A DNA stretch of 64,000 nucleotides. It comes from Actinomycetota bacterium. Its GTDB lineage: Bacteria > Actinomycetota > Actinomycetes > Propionibacteriales > Propionibacteriaceae. A model generated the notes under the pieces. The model made no database searches. It was not told the origin of the DNA and worked only from the letters and a program-made list of their open reading frames with translations. The position numbers and the translations under genes were made by a program. This document shows, piece after piece, positions 8,074 to 16,474 of the stretch; within the stretch, counting starts at the first letter, position 1, and every line of letters starts with the position of its first letter. The DNA lies in the NCBI GenBank assembly GCA_020161755.1, contig JAIUOS010000006.1, positions 107,960-171,959 of the forward strand. The letters are read 5' to 3'.

Positions 8074-10332
8074 TCAGCCGACCGCGACCGCCCGGTAGAT
8101 CACCACGTGGTCGGGGTTGACCGGGGTGTCGTTCAGGCCGGCGGACGCGAGCACCGCGCCCGGCAGCACGACGCCCGGCTCGGAGGCGAGCTGGATCAGC
8201 CGCGGGCCGGCGCCGGCGAGCAGTTCGACGGTTTCGGCCGACAGGTCCCGCGCGAGGCCCCACCAGGCCGGCGGACGCAGCCCCGAGGGCAGCGAGCCGA
8301 TCAGTTCCGGAGCCACCCGGTAGCAGCGCCGCGGGTCGAGCCCGGGCAGCCGCAGCCGTCCGAGGTGTGCGACGTCCGCGCGTCCGACCGTCGCGAACGA
8401 GTAGATGGCCTCGCTCCGGTCGGGCGCCACGATGCCGAACGCCGTGACCGAGTCGTCGGGGGTGTCGATCCGCACCAGGTCGCCGCCCAGCAGCAGGCCG
8501 CGGTGCTCCTTGTAGAACGCGATCCACTCCCGCAGCTCGGCCAGGTCGGCCTCGCTCGCCCGCCGCAGGTCCCACTCGATGCCGAGGTGCCCGAACAGCG
8601 CGGTCGCCGCCCGGAAGTTCAGGTCGTGCGTGCGTCCCGTGGTGTGCGACACCGTGGACGCGATGTGCGAGCCCATCAGCTCCGGCGGGATCAGCTGCGT
8701 GGTCCAGCGCATCATCTGCTGCCGCTCGTGGGGGTCGATGCAGTCCGACACCCACACCCGGTCGGTCCGCTCGAGGATCCCCAGGTCGACCCGCGCGCCG
8801 CCGGAGGAGCACGACTCGATCTCCAGCCCCGGGTGCGCGGCCTTGAGCTCGTCGATCAGCCGGTACACCGCCCGCGTCTGCTCGTGCACGCCCGGACGCC
8901 CGTCCGGCGCGGTGCCGGCGTCGACCAGGTCGCGGTTGTGGTCCCACTTGATGTAGCCGATGTCGTACTCCGCCAGCAGCGCGAAGATCGCGTCCCGGAT
9001 GAACGCGTAGCACTCCGGGATGCCGAGGTTGATCACCTGCTGGTGCCGCGAGTCCATCGGCAGCCGGTCGCCGGTCGCCATCACCCACTCGGGATGCGCG
9101 CGGGCCACGTCGGAGTCGAGGTTGACCATCTCCGGCTCGAACCACAGCCCGAACTGCATGCCGAGTTCGCGGACGCGGTCGACCAGCGGGTGCAGCCCGT
9201 CCGGCCACGCGTCCTTGGCCACCGTCCAGTCGCCGAGCCCCGCCCAGTCGTTGCGGCGCGCGCCGAACCAGCCGTCGTCGAGGACGTACCGCTCCACCCC
9301 GACGGACGCCGCGATCTCGGCCAGCTCCAGCAGCGGCGGCAGCGAGTGGTCGAAGTAGACCGCCTCCCACACGTTCAAGGTCACCGGACGCTCCGTCCCC
9401 GGGTGCTGCGGACGCGCGCGCAGGAACCGGTGGAACCGGCGCGCGACCTCGTCCAGACCCACCCCGTACGACCCGTAGAGCCACGGGCTGTCGTAGGTCT
9501 CGCCCTCGGCCAGCACGACCTCGCCGGGCAGCAGCAGCTCCCCGCCGCCCAGCACCCGCTCGCCCGTCCAGGGCTGTTCGGCGAAGTGGGTGTGATTGCC
9601 GCTCCACCCGACGTGGACGCCCCACACCTCGCCGGTGGCGAAGTCGAACCCGGGGACGCCGGCGTGCAGAACGGTCGCCGCGTCCGCCCCGGTGCGGCCC
9701 TTGCGGCCCTCCCGCAGGTGCGTGCCCACCGTGAACGCGCGCCGCTGCGGCACCCGCTCGTTGCCCCAGCGGCCGGCGAAGTCGAGCAGCTCGGTGGCGA
9801 TGCTCGGCACCGGCAGTGCGATCACCAGGTCGTCGAGCTGGTAGCCGCCGGCGCCGGTGTTGGTCAGGTGCGCGCGGCTGCGCAGCAGCCCCGCCGGCGA
9901 GAGTTCGAGTTCCAGGACCAGGTCCAGGCCCGCGTCCGCGTCGGTGGCCAACACCTCGACCCGTCCGGCGCCCACGTCGAGCAGTGTCGGCCGGTCGGCG
10001 TCCGTGGCGACCTCGGCGCCGTCCACCTTCAGGCCGGTCGTGGTGAACCGCGGCGCCCAGTTGCGTCCGCCCCGCGACCCGCTGATGCCGGGCCGTCCCG
10101 CCCAGCCGGTCGACTCCTCGGGCAGGATCCCGACCGGCAGGGGGTCGTCGAGGCCGCTCACCACCGGCAGTGGCGCGGCGGTGAGCAGCACGGTCTCGGC
10201 GGACGCCTGGTCGAGCGGTCCGAGCTCGGCACCCCAGTGGGCGACGGCGGCCGGGCGTCCACCGGTCAGGTCGAGCAGCACCGAGACACCGGCGCTGTGC
10301 AGGTGGGCGATGGCGTTGACGGGAGCGGTCAT
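8074..10332 (-). CDS. GH36 alpha-galactosidase
   Basis: A 752-residue alpha-galactosidase of family GH36. An N-terminal beta-rich domain (to about residue 320) precedes the catalytic barrel with VLDDGWFGARR, the nucleophile Asp464 in IKWDHNRD, CSSGGARVDLG and the acid/base Asp530 in VSDCIDPHERQ. Length and motifs match bacterial tetrameric enzymes of the RafA/MelA-II type that act on melibiose and raffinose. There is no signal peptide. The ATG at 10332 is chosen because AGGAG lies 9 nt upstream; the ATG at 10353 overlaps the LacI stop but has no such site. It forms one operon with the LacI gene and is divergent from the transporter genes. Confidence 0.93.
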   Translation of the reverse strand: MTAPVNAIAHLHSAGVSVLLDLTGGRPAAVAHWGAELGPLDQASAETVLLTAAPLPVVSGLDDPLPVGILPEESTGWAGRPGISGSRGGRNWAPRFTTTGLKVDGAEVATDADRPTLLDVGAGRVEVLATDADAGLDLVLELELSPAGLLRSRAHLTNTGAGGYQLDDLVIALPVPSIATELLDFAGRWGNERVPQRRAFTVGTHLREGRKGRTGADAATVLHAGVPGFDFATGEVWGVHVGWSGNHTHFAEQPWTGERVLGGGELLLPGEVVLAEGETYDSPWLYGSYGVGLDEVARRFHRFLRARPQHPGTERPVTLNVWEAVYFDHSLPPLLELAEIAASVGVERYVLDDGWFGARRNDWAGLGDWTVAKDAWPDGLHPLVDRVRELGMQFGLWFEPEMVNLDSDVARAHPEWVMATGDRLPMDSRHQQVINLGIPECYAFIRDAIFALLAEYDIGYIKWDHNRDLVDAGTAPDGRPGVHEQTRAVYRLIDELKAAHPGLEIESCSSGGARVDLGILERTDRVWVSDCIDPHERQQMMRWTTQLIPPELMGSHIASTVSHTTGRTHDLNFRAATALFGHLGIEWDLRRASEADLAELREWIAFYKEHRGLLLGGDLVRIDTPDDSVTAFGIVAPDRSEAIYSFATVGRADVAHLGRLRLPGLDPRRCYRVAPELIGSLPSGLRPPAWWGLARDLSAETVELLAGAGPRLIQLASEPGVVLPGAVLASAGLNDTPVNPDHVVIYRAVAVG

Positions 10333-10349
10333 GGGCGGGTTCTCCTGGG

Positions 10350-11417
10350 TCATCGGGGGGTCGTGGTCGTGGTCGAGGGGAGGGCGGACGGTGTGCAGCC
10401 GCAGGACGCGCGCCGGACCAGCTCAGCGGGGTGCTGGACGTGCGTGCCCTCCGGGGTCTCCGGCAGCTCCAGCAGGTCGAGCGCCGAGCCCGCGAGCAGG
10501 TCCAGCGGCTGCCGCGCCACGGTCAGCGGCGGCCAGGTGTACGCGGTGCCGGCGGTGCCGTCGTAGGAGACGATGGCGACGTCGTCGGGCACCCTGATGC
10601 CGCGCTCGTGCAGCGCCAGCAGCAGGCCGAACGCCTGGAGGTCGCTGCTGGCGAACACCGCGTCCAGCTGGGGGTCCTTCTCGAGCAGCGCGGCCACGGC
10701 GGCGTACCCGCCCTCGCGGCTGAACGGCATCCCGACCGAGGCTCCGTCGGGGAGGCCGGCGGACGCGAGCGCGCGCCGCCACCCGATTTCCCGCGGGTCG
10801 GGGTCGCCGTAGCTGCCGTCGCCGAACACCAGGGCGATCCGGCGGCGTCCGTGCTCGACCAGGTGGCCGACCAGGTCCTCGGCGGCCAACTGGGCGTCCG
10901 CCCCGATCGTCCGGTGACCGGGCAGGGGGCCGGGGCAGTCGACGAGCACGGTGGGGACGCCGGCCAGCTGGAGGACGCGGGTGCGGTCGGCGTGGGCGAA
11001 CATGCTGGTCAGCAGCAGCCCGTCCACCTGTCGCGAGACGAGTTCGGACACGATCCCGGCCACCGCCCCCATGTCCCGCAGGGCGTCGGCGATCAGCAGC
11101 CGCTTGCCGCGGGCCCCGGCCACGCGCGCCAGCGCGGACACGTACTCGGCGACGTAGGGGTTCACGCCGTCGAAGATCACCAGCCCCACGGTCTCGGTCG
11201 CGCCCTTGCGCAGCGCCCTGGCCGTGGCGTTGGGCACGTAGCCGAGCAGCGACATGGCGTCCCTGACCTTGGCCGCCGTCGTCGGGGCCACCGGGCGGGG
11301 CCCGTCGTTGACCACATAACTGACGACGGCGGTGCTCACCCCGGCCAGCCGGGCGACCTCCGAACGGGTCGCACGGGGGCGCAGGGGAACGTCCCCAGTG
11401 CCTGGCCGCCCGCGCAT
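10350..11417 (-). CDS. LacI-family repressor of the alpha-galactoside cluster
   Basis: A 355-residue LacI/GalR regulator. It has the HTH RSEVARLAGVSTAVVSYVV, the hinge GYVPNATARAL, the sugar-binding core and a C-terminal SCGCTPS. The start at 11417 has AAGGAG 5 nt upstream; the frame extends further without a ribosome-binding site. It is transcribed ahead of the GH36 gene and diverges from the transporter. A 26-bp near-perfect palindrome at 11502-11527 between the two arms is the obvious operator, so it probably represses both directions until an alpha-galactoside appears. Its DNA-reading helix is the same as in the LacI protein at 5961-6977. Confidence 0.9.
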   Translation of the reverse strand: MRGRPGTGDVPLRPRATRSEVARLAGVSTAVVSYVVNDGPRPVAPTTAAKVRDAMSLLGYVPNATARALRKGATETVGLVIFDGVNPYVAEYVSALARVAGARGKRLLIADALRDMGAVAGIVSELVSRQVDGLLLTSMFAHADRTRVLQLAGVPTVLVDCPGPLPGHRTIGADAQLAAEDLVGHLVEHGRRRIALVFGDGSYGDPDPREIGWRRALASAGLPDGASVGMPFSREGGYAAVAALLEKDPQLDAVFASSDLQAFGLLLALHERGIRVPDDVAIVSYDGTAGTAYTWPPLTVARQPLDLLAGSALDLLELPETPEGTHVQHPAELVRRASCGCTPSALPSTTTTTPR

Positions 11418-11501
11418 GGTCACTCCTTCGTCAGCGAACGGGGAGGAATCTACACCCATAGATCTAGCTGGCAAAGAGGTAGCTCTCGCGAATCATCTGA
11501 G

Positions 11502-11527
11502 GCAAGAAGTTTCCGGAAACCTCTTGC
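11502..11527. promoter_or_regulatory. LacI-type operator of the alpha-galactoside cluster
   Basis: GCAAGAAGTTTCC and GGAAACCTCTTGC are inverted copies with one mismatch, centred on a CG step as in LacI/GalR operators; the core GTTTCCGGAAAC is perfect. It lies 85 bp upstream of the LacI start and 87 bp upstream of the permease start, so one site could control both transcripts. Confidence 0.75.
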
Positions 11528-11613
11528 GCTGGGGGAATCTACGCGAGTAGCGTTCGGCGATGTCAGCCGCCGGAGCCGATGGCCAGGCGGGAGTCCCGAG
11601 GATGGGAGACGCG

Positions 11614-12552
11614 GTGAGTGCGAGTGCAACGGAGCGAGCCAGCCGGCCGGTTCGGAAAGCCAAGTCCGAGAGCAGCCGCTCGGGCGGGCGCAGTGAACTG
11701 GGAACGGCGCTGATCTTCATTGCGCCGGCGCTGATCGGCTTCCTGGTCTTCTACCTCTACCCGACGATTCGGGGCTTCTACTTCAGCATGACCCAGTACA
11801 ACATCCTGGGTACGCCGAAGTGGATCGGCTTCGACAACTTCGCCAAGATCGGCAAGGACCCGCTGTTCTGGAACGCCCTATGGGTCACCGTCGAGTACGT
11901 GATCCTCAACATCGGATTCCAGACCGTGATCGCGCTCCTGCTGGCGGTGCTGATGCAGCGGCTCACCCGCTCGACGGTCCTGCGCGGCGCGCTGCTGCTG
12001 CCCTGGCTGATCTCCAATGTCATCGCGGCCATGGTCTGGTTCTGGCTGCTCGACTACCAGATCGGCCTGGTCAACCAGTTCCTGGAGTGGACGGGCGCGA
12101 CCAAGATCGCCTTCTTCGGCGACGAGGCCTGGGCCATCCCGACGATCGCCTTCGTGAACGTGTGGCGGCACATGGGCTACACCGCGCTGCTGGTGTTTGC
12201 CGGCCTCCAGACCATCCCCAAGTACGTGTACGAGGCCGCCGCCATCGACGGCAGCTCGGAGTGGTCGTCGTTCTGGCGGATGACGCTGCCGCTGCTGCGT
12301 CCGGTGCTCGCGATGATCCTGGTGATCACCGTGACCGGCTCCTTCCAGGTGTTCGACACCGTCGCCGTGACCACCCGTGGCGGACCCGTCAACGTCACCC
12401 GGGTGCTCCAGTACTACATCTACCAGAAGGGCTTCGCCGAAGGTCAGTTCGGCTACGCCAGCGCCCTGTCCGTGGTGCTGTTCCTGATCCTGGCCCTGAT
12501 GGCCACCCTCCAACTCCGCCTGCTGCGCGCCGGCGAGTCCGACCTCGCGTAA
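11614..12552 (+). CDS. CUT1 sugar ABC transporter permease (MalF type), alpha-galactoside importer
   Basis: A 312-residue permease with a charged N-terminal tail, six membrane spans and the EAA loop EAAAIDGSSEWSSFWRMTLP. The GTG at 11614 is favoured because GGGAG lies 5 nt upstream; an in-frame ATG at 11560 would add 18 residues that lack membrane or family character. It heads the operon permease-permease-binding protein. It is divergent from LacI and GH36, and the palindromic operator between them suggests joint control. Import of melibiose- or raffinose-type sugars is inferred from the GH36 neighbour. Confidence 0.92.
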   Translation: MSASATERASRPVRKAKSESSRSGGRSELGTALIFIAPALIGFLVFYLYPTIRGFYFSMTQYNILGTPKWIGFDNFAKIGKDPLFWNALWVTVEYVILNIGFQTVIALLLAVLMQRLTRSTVLRGALLLPWLISNVIAAMVWFWLLDYQIGLVNQFLEWTGATKIAFFGDEAWAIPTIAFVNVWRHMGYTALLVFAGLQTIPKYVYEAAAIDGSSEWSSFWRMTLPLLRPVLAMILVITVTGSFQVFDTVAVTTRGGPVNVTRVLQYYIYQKGFAEGQFGYASALSVVLFLILALMATLQLRLLRAGESDLA

Positions 12553-12565
12553 GGAGCACGGACAC

Positions 12566-13495
12566 ATGGCAACCATCGAAGCCCGCGCCATCGCCGACGC
12601 CGAGAACCGTCGCCGCAAGCGCAACCTGACCCCCGGACGCATCGCCGCCTGGGTCGTGATGATCGGCTTCCTGATCCTCACCCTGTTCCCGTTCTACTGG
12701 ATGCTGCGGACGGCGCTGTCGACCACCCGGTCGCTGCCGGCCAACCCCAGCTCCCTGCTCCCCGTCGACTTCACCTGGGGCGCGTTCCAGCGCGTGCTCG
12801 GTCTGGGCACCCAGGCGCAGGCGATCGCCGAGGGCGGGTCGGGCGCCTCGGTCAACTTCTGGCTGTACCTGCGCAACTCGGTGTTCTACGCCGGCGCGGT
12901 CACGGTCGGCCAGGTGTTCTTCTGCGCGATGGCCGCCTACGCCTTCGCCCGGCTGCGCTGGCCCGGCCGCAACGTGGTGTTCGGCGTCTTCCTCGGCGCG
13001 CTGCTGGTGCCGCCGATCTTCACCAGCCTGCCGAACTTCATCCTGATCAAGAACCTCGGGCTGCTGAACACGCTGCCGGGCATGATCCTGCCGACGTTCC
13101 TGATGACGCCGTTCGCGATCTTCTTCCTGCGCCAGTTCTTCCTCGGAATCAGCCGGGAGATCGAGGAGTCCGCAGCCCTGGACGGCGCCGGGCCATGGCG
13201 GACGTTCTTCCGGATCATCCTGCCGATGAGCACCGCACCGGTGACCACGCTGGCGATCCTGACCTTCATCCAGACCTGGAACGACTACTTCTGGCCGCTC
13301 CTGGTCGGCAACTCCGATCAGACCAAGGTGCTCACCGTCGCCCTGGGCGTGTTCCGCTCCCAGACGCCGGCCGGCTCCCCGGACTGGGCGGGCCTGATGG
13401 CTGCCACCCTGGTGGCCGCAGCCCCCGTCCTCGTCCTCTTCTTCGCCTTCGCCCGAAAGATCATCGACTCGATCGGCTACTCGGGCGTCAAGTGA
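12566..13495 (+). CDS. CUT1 sugar ABC transporter permease (MalG type), alpha-galactoside importer
   Basis: A 309-residue second permease with six spans and the EAA loop ESAALDGAGPWRTFFRIILP near residue 210. TAAGGAG lies 10 nt before the ATG, in the 13-bp gap after the first permease. Residues 40-95 form a longer first periplasmic loop (SLLPVDFTWGAFQRVLGLG) than in the other MalG-type proteins here, which may reflect a different partner binding protein. The pair forms the pore for the lipoprotein encoded next. Confidence 0.92.
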   Translation: MATIEARAIADAENRRRKRNLTPGRIAAWVVMIGFLILTLFPFYWMLRTALSTTRSLPANPSSLLPVDFTWGAFQRVLGLGTQAQAIAEGGSGASVNFWLYLRNSVFYAGAVTVGQVFFCAMAAYAFARLRWPGRNVVFGVFLGALLVPPIFTSLPNFILIKNLGLLNTLPGMILPTFLMTPFAIFFLRQFFLGISREIEESAALDGAGPWRTFFRIILPMSTAPVTTLAILTFIQTWNDYFWPLLVGNSDQTKVLTVALGVFRSQTPAGSPDWAGLMAATLVAAAPVLVLFFAFARKIIDSIGYSGVK

Positions 13496-13522
13496 CGCCC
13501 CGTCCCACCCACAAGCTCCGCC

Positions 13523-13544
13523 GGCCCGGGGTGCATCCCGGGCC
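13523..13544 (+). terminator. Intra-operon hairpin before the binding-protein gene
   Basis: GGCCCGGG, loop GTGCAT, CCCGGGCC: a perfect 8-bp stem between the second permease and the binding-protein gene. With no T-run it probably acts as a processing or stability element. Confidence 0.55.
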
Positions 13545-13596
13545 AGCGGTAGAACGACACGACAACCAACCAACCAGCCCTACGAAAGGTTCCTCA

Positions 13597-14979
13597 ATGT
13601 CACGATTCACCCGCAAGAAGGCGGTGGCGGCCGTCGCAGCGCTCGCAGCGCTCACTCTCTCACTCACCGCCTGCGCAGGCGAGTCGACGCCGAGCGCGTC
13701 CGGCAGCGCGGGCGGCGAGGCGTCCGGCGAGGTCAGCTACTGGCTGTGGGACAGCAACCAGAAGCCCGTCTACCAGCAGTGTGCGGACGCGTTCCACACC
13801 GCCAACCCCAACATCACCATCAAGATCTCCCAGTACAGCTGGGACGACTACTGGACCAACATCACCAACGGTTTCGTCGCCGGCACCGCCCCCGACGTGT
13901 TCACCGACCACCTCTCGAAGTACCCCGAGTTCGTCGCGCAGAACCAGCTCGAGCCGCTCGACGACTACCTCGCCGCGGACGGTGTGAAGACCGACATCTA
14001 CCAGGCCGGCCTGGCCGACCTGTGGGTGGCGCAGGACGGCAAGCGCTACGGCCTGCCGAAGGACTTCGACACCGTCGCGATCTTCTACAACAAGAAGCTG
14101 ATCTCCGACGCAGGCGTCAAGGACACCGATCTGGGCGCCATGACCTGGAACCCGACCGACGGCGGCACCTACGAGAAGATGATCGCCCACCTCACCGTCG
14201 ACGCCAACGGCAAGCGCGGTGACGAGGCCGGCTTCGACAAGACCAAGGTCAAGGTCTACGGGCTCGGCCTGGACGGTGGCTCCGGCGGCGGCAACGGCCA
14301 GACCCAGTGGAGCATGTACACCGGCACCACCGGCTGGACGTTCACCGACAAGAACCCGTGGGGCACCCACTACAACTACGACAAGCCCGAGTTCCAGAGC
14401 ACCATGGCCTGGATGCGGTCGCTGATCGAGAAGGGCTACATGCCCAGCGTCGAGGCCGTCACCGGCCAGAGCTCTGCCGACATCTTCGGCGCCGGCAAGT
14501 ACGCGATGATCACGAACGGCTCCTGGATGATCAACCAGATGTTCAGCTACAAGGGTGTCGAGACCGGCCTCGCGCCGACCCCGATCGGCCCGTCCGGCAA
14601 GCGTTCCAGCATGTACAACGGCCTCGCCGACTCCATCTGGACCGGGTCGAAGAACAAGGCGGCCGCGGCCAAGTGGGTGGAGTACCTCGGCTCCGCTGCC
14701 TGCCAGGACATCGTCGGCAAGAGCGGTGTGGTCTTCCCGGCCATCCCGAGCGGCACCGATCTCGCCGGCCAGGCCTTCGCCGCCAAGAACATCGACGTCA
14801 ACTCCTCCTTCCTGGTGCACGTGAAGGACGGCACGACGTTCCTGTTCCCGATCACCGACAAGGCGTCGCAGATCACCAACGTGATGCAGCCGGCGGTGGA
14901 CGCGGTGTTCACCGGCAAGGCCAAGGCCGATTCGCTGACCGCGGCGAACGACCAGGTCAACGCCCTGCTGGCCGGCTAG
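13597..14979 (+). CDS. Sugar-binding lipoprotein of the alpha-galactoside ABC importer
   Basis: A 460-residue lipoprotein with signal sequence and lipobox LTAC (acylated Cys26), then a Ser/Gly linker and a solute-binding fold with FYNKKLISDAG near residue 165. The ATG at 13597 follows CGAAAGGTTCCTCA, a good ribosome-binding site; the frame stays open upstream only as a shadow of the permease. It is rich in Trp and Tyr (YWLWDSNQK, YSWDDYWTNI), as expected for stacking onto sugar rings. The gene ends the transporter operon and is followed after 30 bp by a large hairpin. Confidence 0.92.
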   Translation: MSRFTRKKAVAAVAALAALTLSLTACAGESTPSASGSAGGEASGEVSYWLWDSNQKPVYQQCADAFHTANPNITIKISQYSWDDYWTNITNGFVAGTAPDVFTDHLSKYPEFVAQNQLEPLDDYLAADGVKTDIYQAGLADLWVAQDGKRYGLPKDFDTVAIFYNKKLISDAGVKDTDLGAMTWNPTDGGTYEKMIAHLTVDANGKRGDEAGFDKTKVKVYGLGLDGGSGGGNGQTQWSMYTGTTGWTFTDKNPWGTHYNYDKPEFQSTMAWMRSLIEKGYMPSVEAVTGQSSADIFGAGKYAMITNGSWMINQMFSYKGVETGLAPTPIGPSGKRSSMYNGLADSIWTGSKNKAAAAKWVEYLGSAACQDIVGKSGVVFPAIPSGTDLAGQAFAAKNIDVNSSFLVHVKDGTTFLFPITDKASQITNVMQPAVDAVFTGKAKADSLTAANDQVNALLAG

Positions 14980-15004
14980 CCGACCGACCGACCCCATCCC
15001 CGAG

Positions 15005-16474
15005 ATGCGCAAAGTGGACCGAAACCGTCGACAACGACGTTCTCGGTCCACTTTGTGGCATCCGGGAGGGCAGCGGGTCGCCCGGTGGGCGGTGATGGCG
15101 GCGCTCGCCGTCGTTGCCGTCGCCGTGCGCTGGCTGTTCGTGGACTTCCAGTCCGGTGATTTCCGGACGTTCCTGTCGCGCTGGTACAGCTTCATCGCCA
15201 CCAACGGCCACCTCGCAGCCCTGCGCGACGACTCCTTCTCCAACTACAACACCCCCTACCTGGTGCTGCTCGCCCTGGCCAGCTACCTGCCGGTGCCGGC
15301 GATCGTCGCCATCAAGTCGATCTCGATCCTGGGCGACCTCGCCCTCGCCGGTTTCGCGTCCCGGATCGTCGCGCACGCCCGTCCGGCGTGGGCCTGGGCG
15401 CCGGTGGCGGCGTTCGGCCTGGTGCTCTTCCTGCCGACCGTGGTGATGAACAGCGGTGTCTGGGCGCAGTGCGACTCGCTGTACGCCGCGGCCGGCCTCG
15501 CCAGCGTGCTGTCGCTGATGAACCGACGGCCCTGGGCCGCGTCCGCGTGGTTCGGGGTGGCGTTCGCCTTCAAGCTCCAGGCGGTGTTCCTGCTGCCGGT
15601 GCTGGTGGTGGTCGTGATCGTGAACCGGCACCGGTGGGTCTCGCTGCTGGCCGCGCCGGCCACGTTCTTCGCCTGCCTCGTGCCCGCCCTGGTCGCCGGA
15701 CGCAGCCTGCTCAGCCAGCTGATGGTCTACCCGCTCCAGGTCACCGACTCCTCCGGGACCGGCGGCACCGTGGGTTCCTCGACCCCGGGACGCGGTGGTC
15801 CTGGGGGTGGTGGGCCTGGTGGTGGTGGGCCGGGCGGTGGTGGTGCGCCGCCGGGTGGTGGGCCCGGCGGTGGGCCATCAGGCGGGTCGTCCGGGTTCAC
15901 GCTCAACGACGGCCAGAGCTTCACCCACAACGCACCCACCCCGTACGCCTGGCTGCCCGCGGACGCGAGCGTGGCCTGGAAGTGCGCGGGGCTCGCGCTC
16001 GCCGCGGCCGTCGTGCTGGCCTTCGGGGTGTGGCTGCTGGCCCGCCGTCGCCAGCTGGACGGCAGCCAGGTGCTGCTGCTGGCCGCCACCGCGACGCTGG
16101 TCGTCCCGCTGCTGCTGCCGGAAATGCACGAGCGCTACTTCTACCTCGCCGAGGTGCTGACGGTGCTGGCCGCCTTCGTCGACTGGCGCTACGTCCTGTC
16201 CGCCGTGGGCATCCAGTTCGCCAGCACCACCACCTACCTGAACTACCTGTTCGACCGGCACGTGCTGGCGCTCGGCGTGGCCGCGGCGATCGCGCTGGTC
16301 GCGGGGGTCGCCGCGTCCGTCCTGCTGGTGCTCGACCTGTCCCGCCGCGCCGCCCCGTCCACCCCACCCGCGCAAACGCCCCCGAAACTCACAGGCGCCC
16401 CCGAAATTTCAGGGGCGGCTGTGAGTTTCGGGGGCGTTTGGGAAGAAGCCGAGCCGGAGGAGCCCGAACCATGA
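15005..16474 (+). CDS. GT-C-like polytopic membrane glycosyltransferase with Gly-rich loop
   Basis: A 489-residue membrane protein with roughly ten hydrophobic spans. Conserved-looking loop motifs are VDFQSGDFRTFLSRWY, SNYNTPYLVLLAL, NSGVWAQCDSLY and PEMHERYFYLAEVL, reminiscent of polyprenyl-phosphate-sugar-dependent GT-C mannosyltransferases. A loop at about residues 257-297 is almost pure Gly/Pro. The last ~35 residues are encoded by a dispersed palindrome (16373-16440). The ATG at 15005 lies in front of another hairpin and lacks a ribosome-binding site, so the true start may be GTG 15092 or ATG 15095, where the first span begins. Its stop overlaps the start of the next hydrolase. The acceptor and sugar are unknown. 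Confidence 0.72.
   Translation: MRKVDRNRRQRRSRSTLWHPGGQRVARWAVMAALAVVAVAVRWLFVDFQSGDFRTFLSRWYSFIATNGHLAALRDDSFSNYNTPYLVLLALASYLPVPAIVAIKSISILGDLALAGFASRIVAHARPAWAWAPVAAFGLVLFLPTVVMNSGVWAQCDSLYAAAGLASVLSLMNRRPWAASAWFGVAFAFKLQAVFLLPVLVVVVIVNRHRWVSLLAAPATFFACLVPALVAGRSLLSQLMVYPLQVTDSSGTGGTVGSSTPGRGGPGGGGPGGGGPGGGGAPPGGGPGGGPSGGSSGFTLNDGQSFTHNAPTPYAWLPADASVAWKCAGLALAAAVVLAFGVWLLARRRQLDGSQVLLLAATATLVVPLLLPEMHERYFYLAEVLTVLAAFVDWRYVLSAVGIQFASTTTYLNYLFDRHVLALGVAAAIALVAGVAASVLLVLDLSRRAAPSTPPAQTPPKLTGAPEISGAAVSFGGVWEEAEPEEPEP
15010..15055. repeat. Hairpin repeat, family F (GTGGACCGAAA arms)
   Basis: CAAAGTGGACCGA (15010-15022) and TCGGTCCACTTTG (15043-15055) are exact inverted arms, and the interior adds CGTCG-ACAA-CGACG. 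It lies 30 bp after the transporter operon and probably stops transcription. The arm GTGGACCGAAA also forms the outer arm of the GGGGACAGTCCCC repeat at 57234-57268, linking the two families. Confidence 0.7.
15780..15893 (+). repeat. Gly/Pro-coding low-complexity tract
   Basis: Imperfect repeats of GGTGGTGGGCC encode runs of GGPGGGG inside the membrane protein at 15005-16474. The tract sits between two hydrophobic segments and would form a long flexible loop. It looks prone to length change by slippage. Confidence 0.75.
16373..16440. repeat. Dispersed 68-bp palindrome, family A, copy 1
   Basis: The arms CAAACGCCCCCGAAACTCAC and GTGAGTTTCGGGGGCGTTTG are perfectly inverted. The inner part (CGCCCC, GAAATTTC, GGGGCG) continues the symmetry with two mismatches. 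This copy lies inside the reading frame of the preceding membrane protein and supplies most of its C-terminal tail. Related copies are at 36416-36485 and 39198-39267. Confidence 0.88.

Noticed and set aside
8107..10566. Long plus-strand open frame opposite the GH36 gene
   Set aside because: The opposite strand encodes a complete alpha-galactosidase with all catalytic motifs; the plus-strand product has no recognisable domain.
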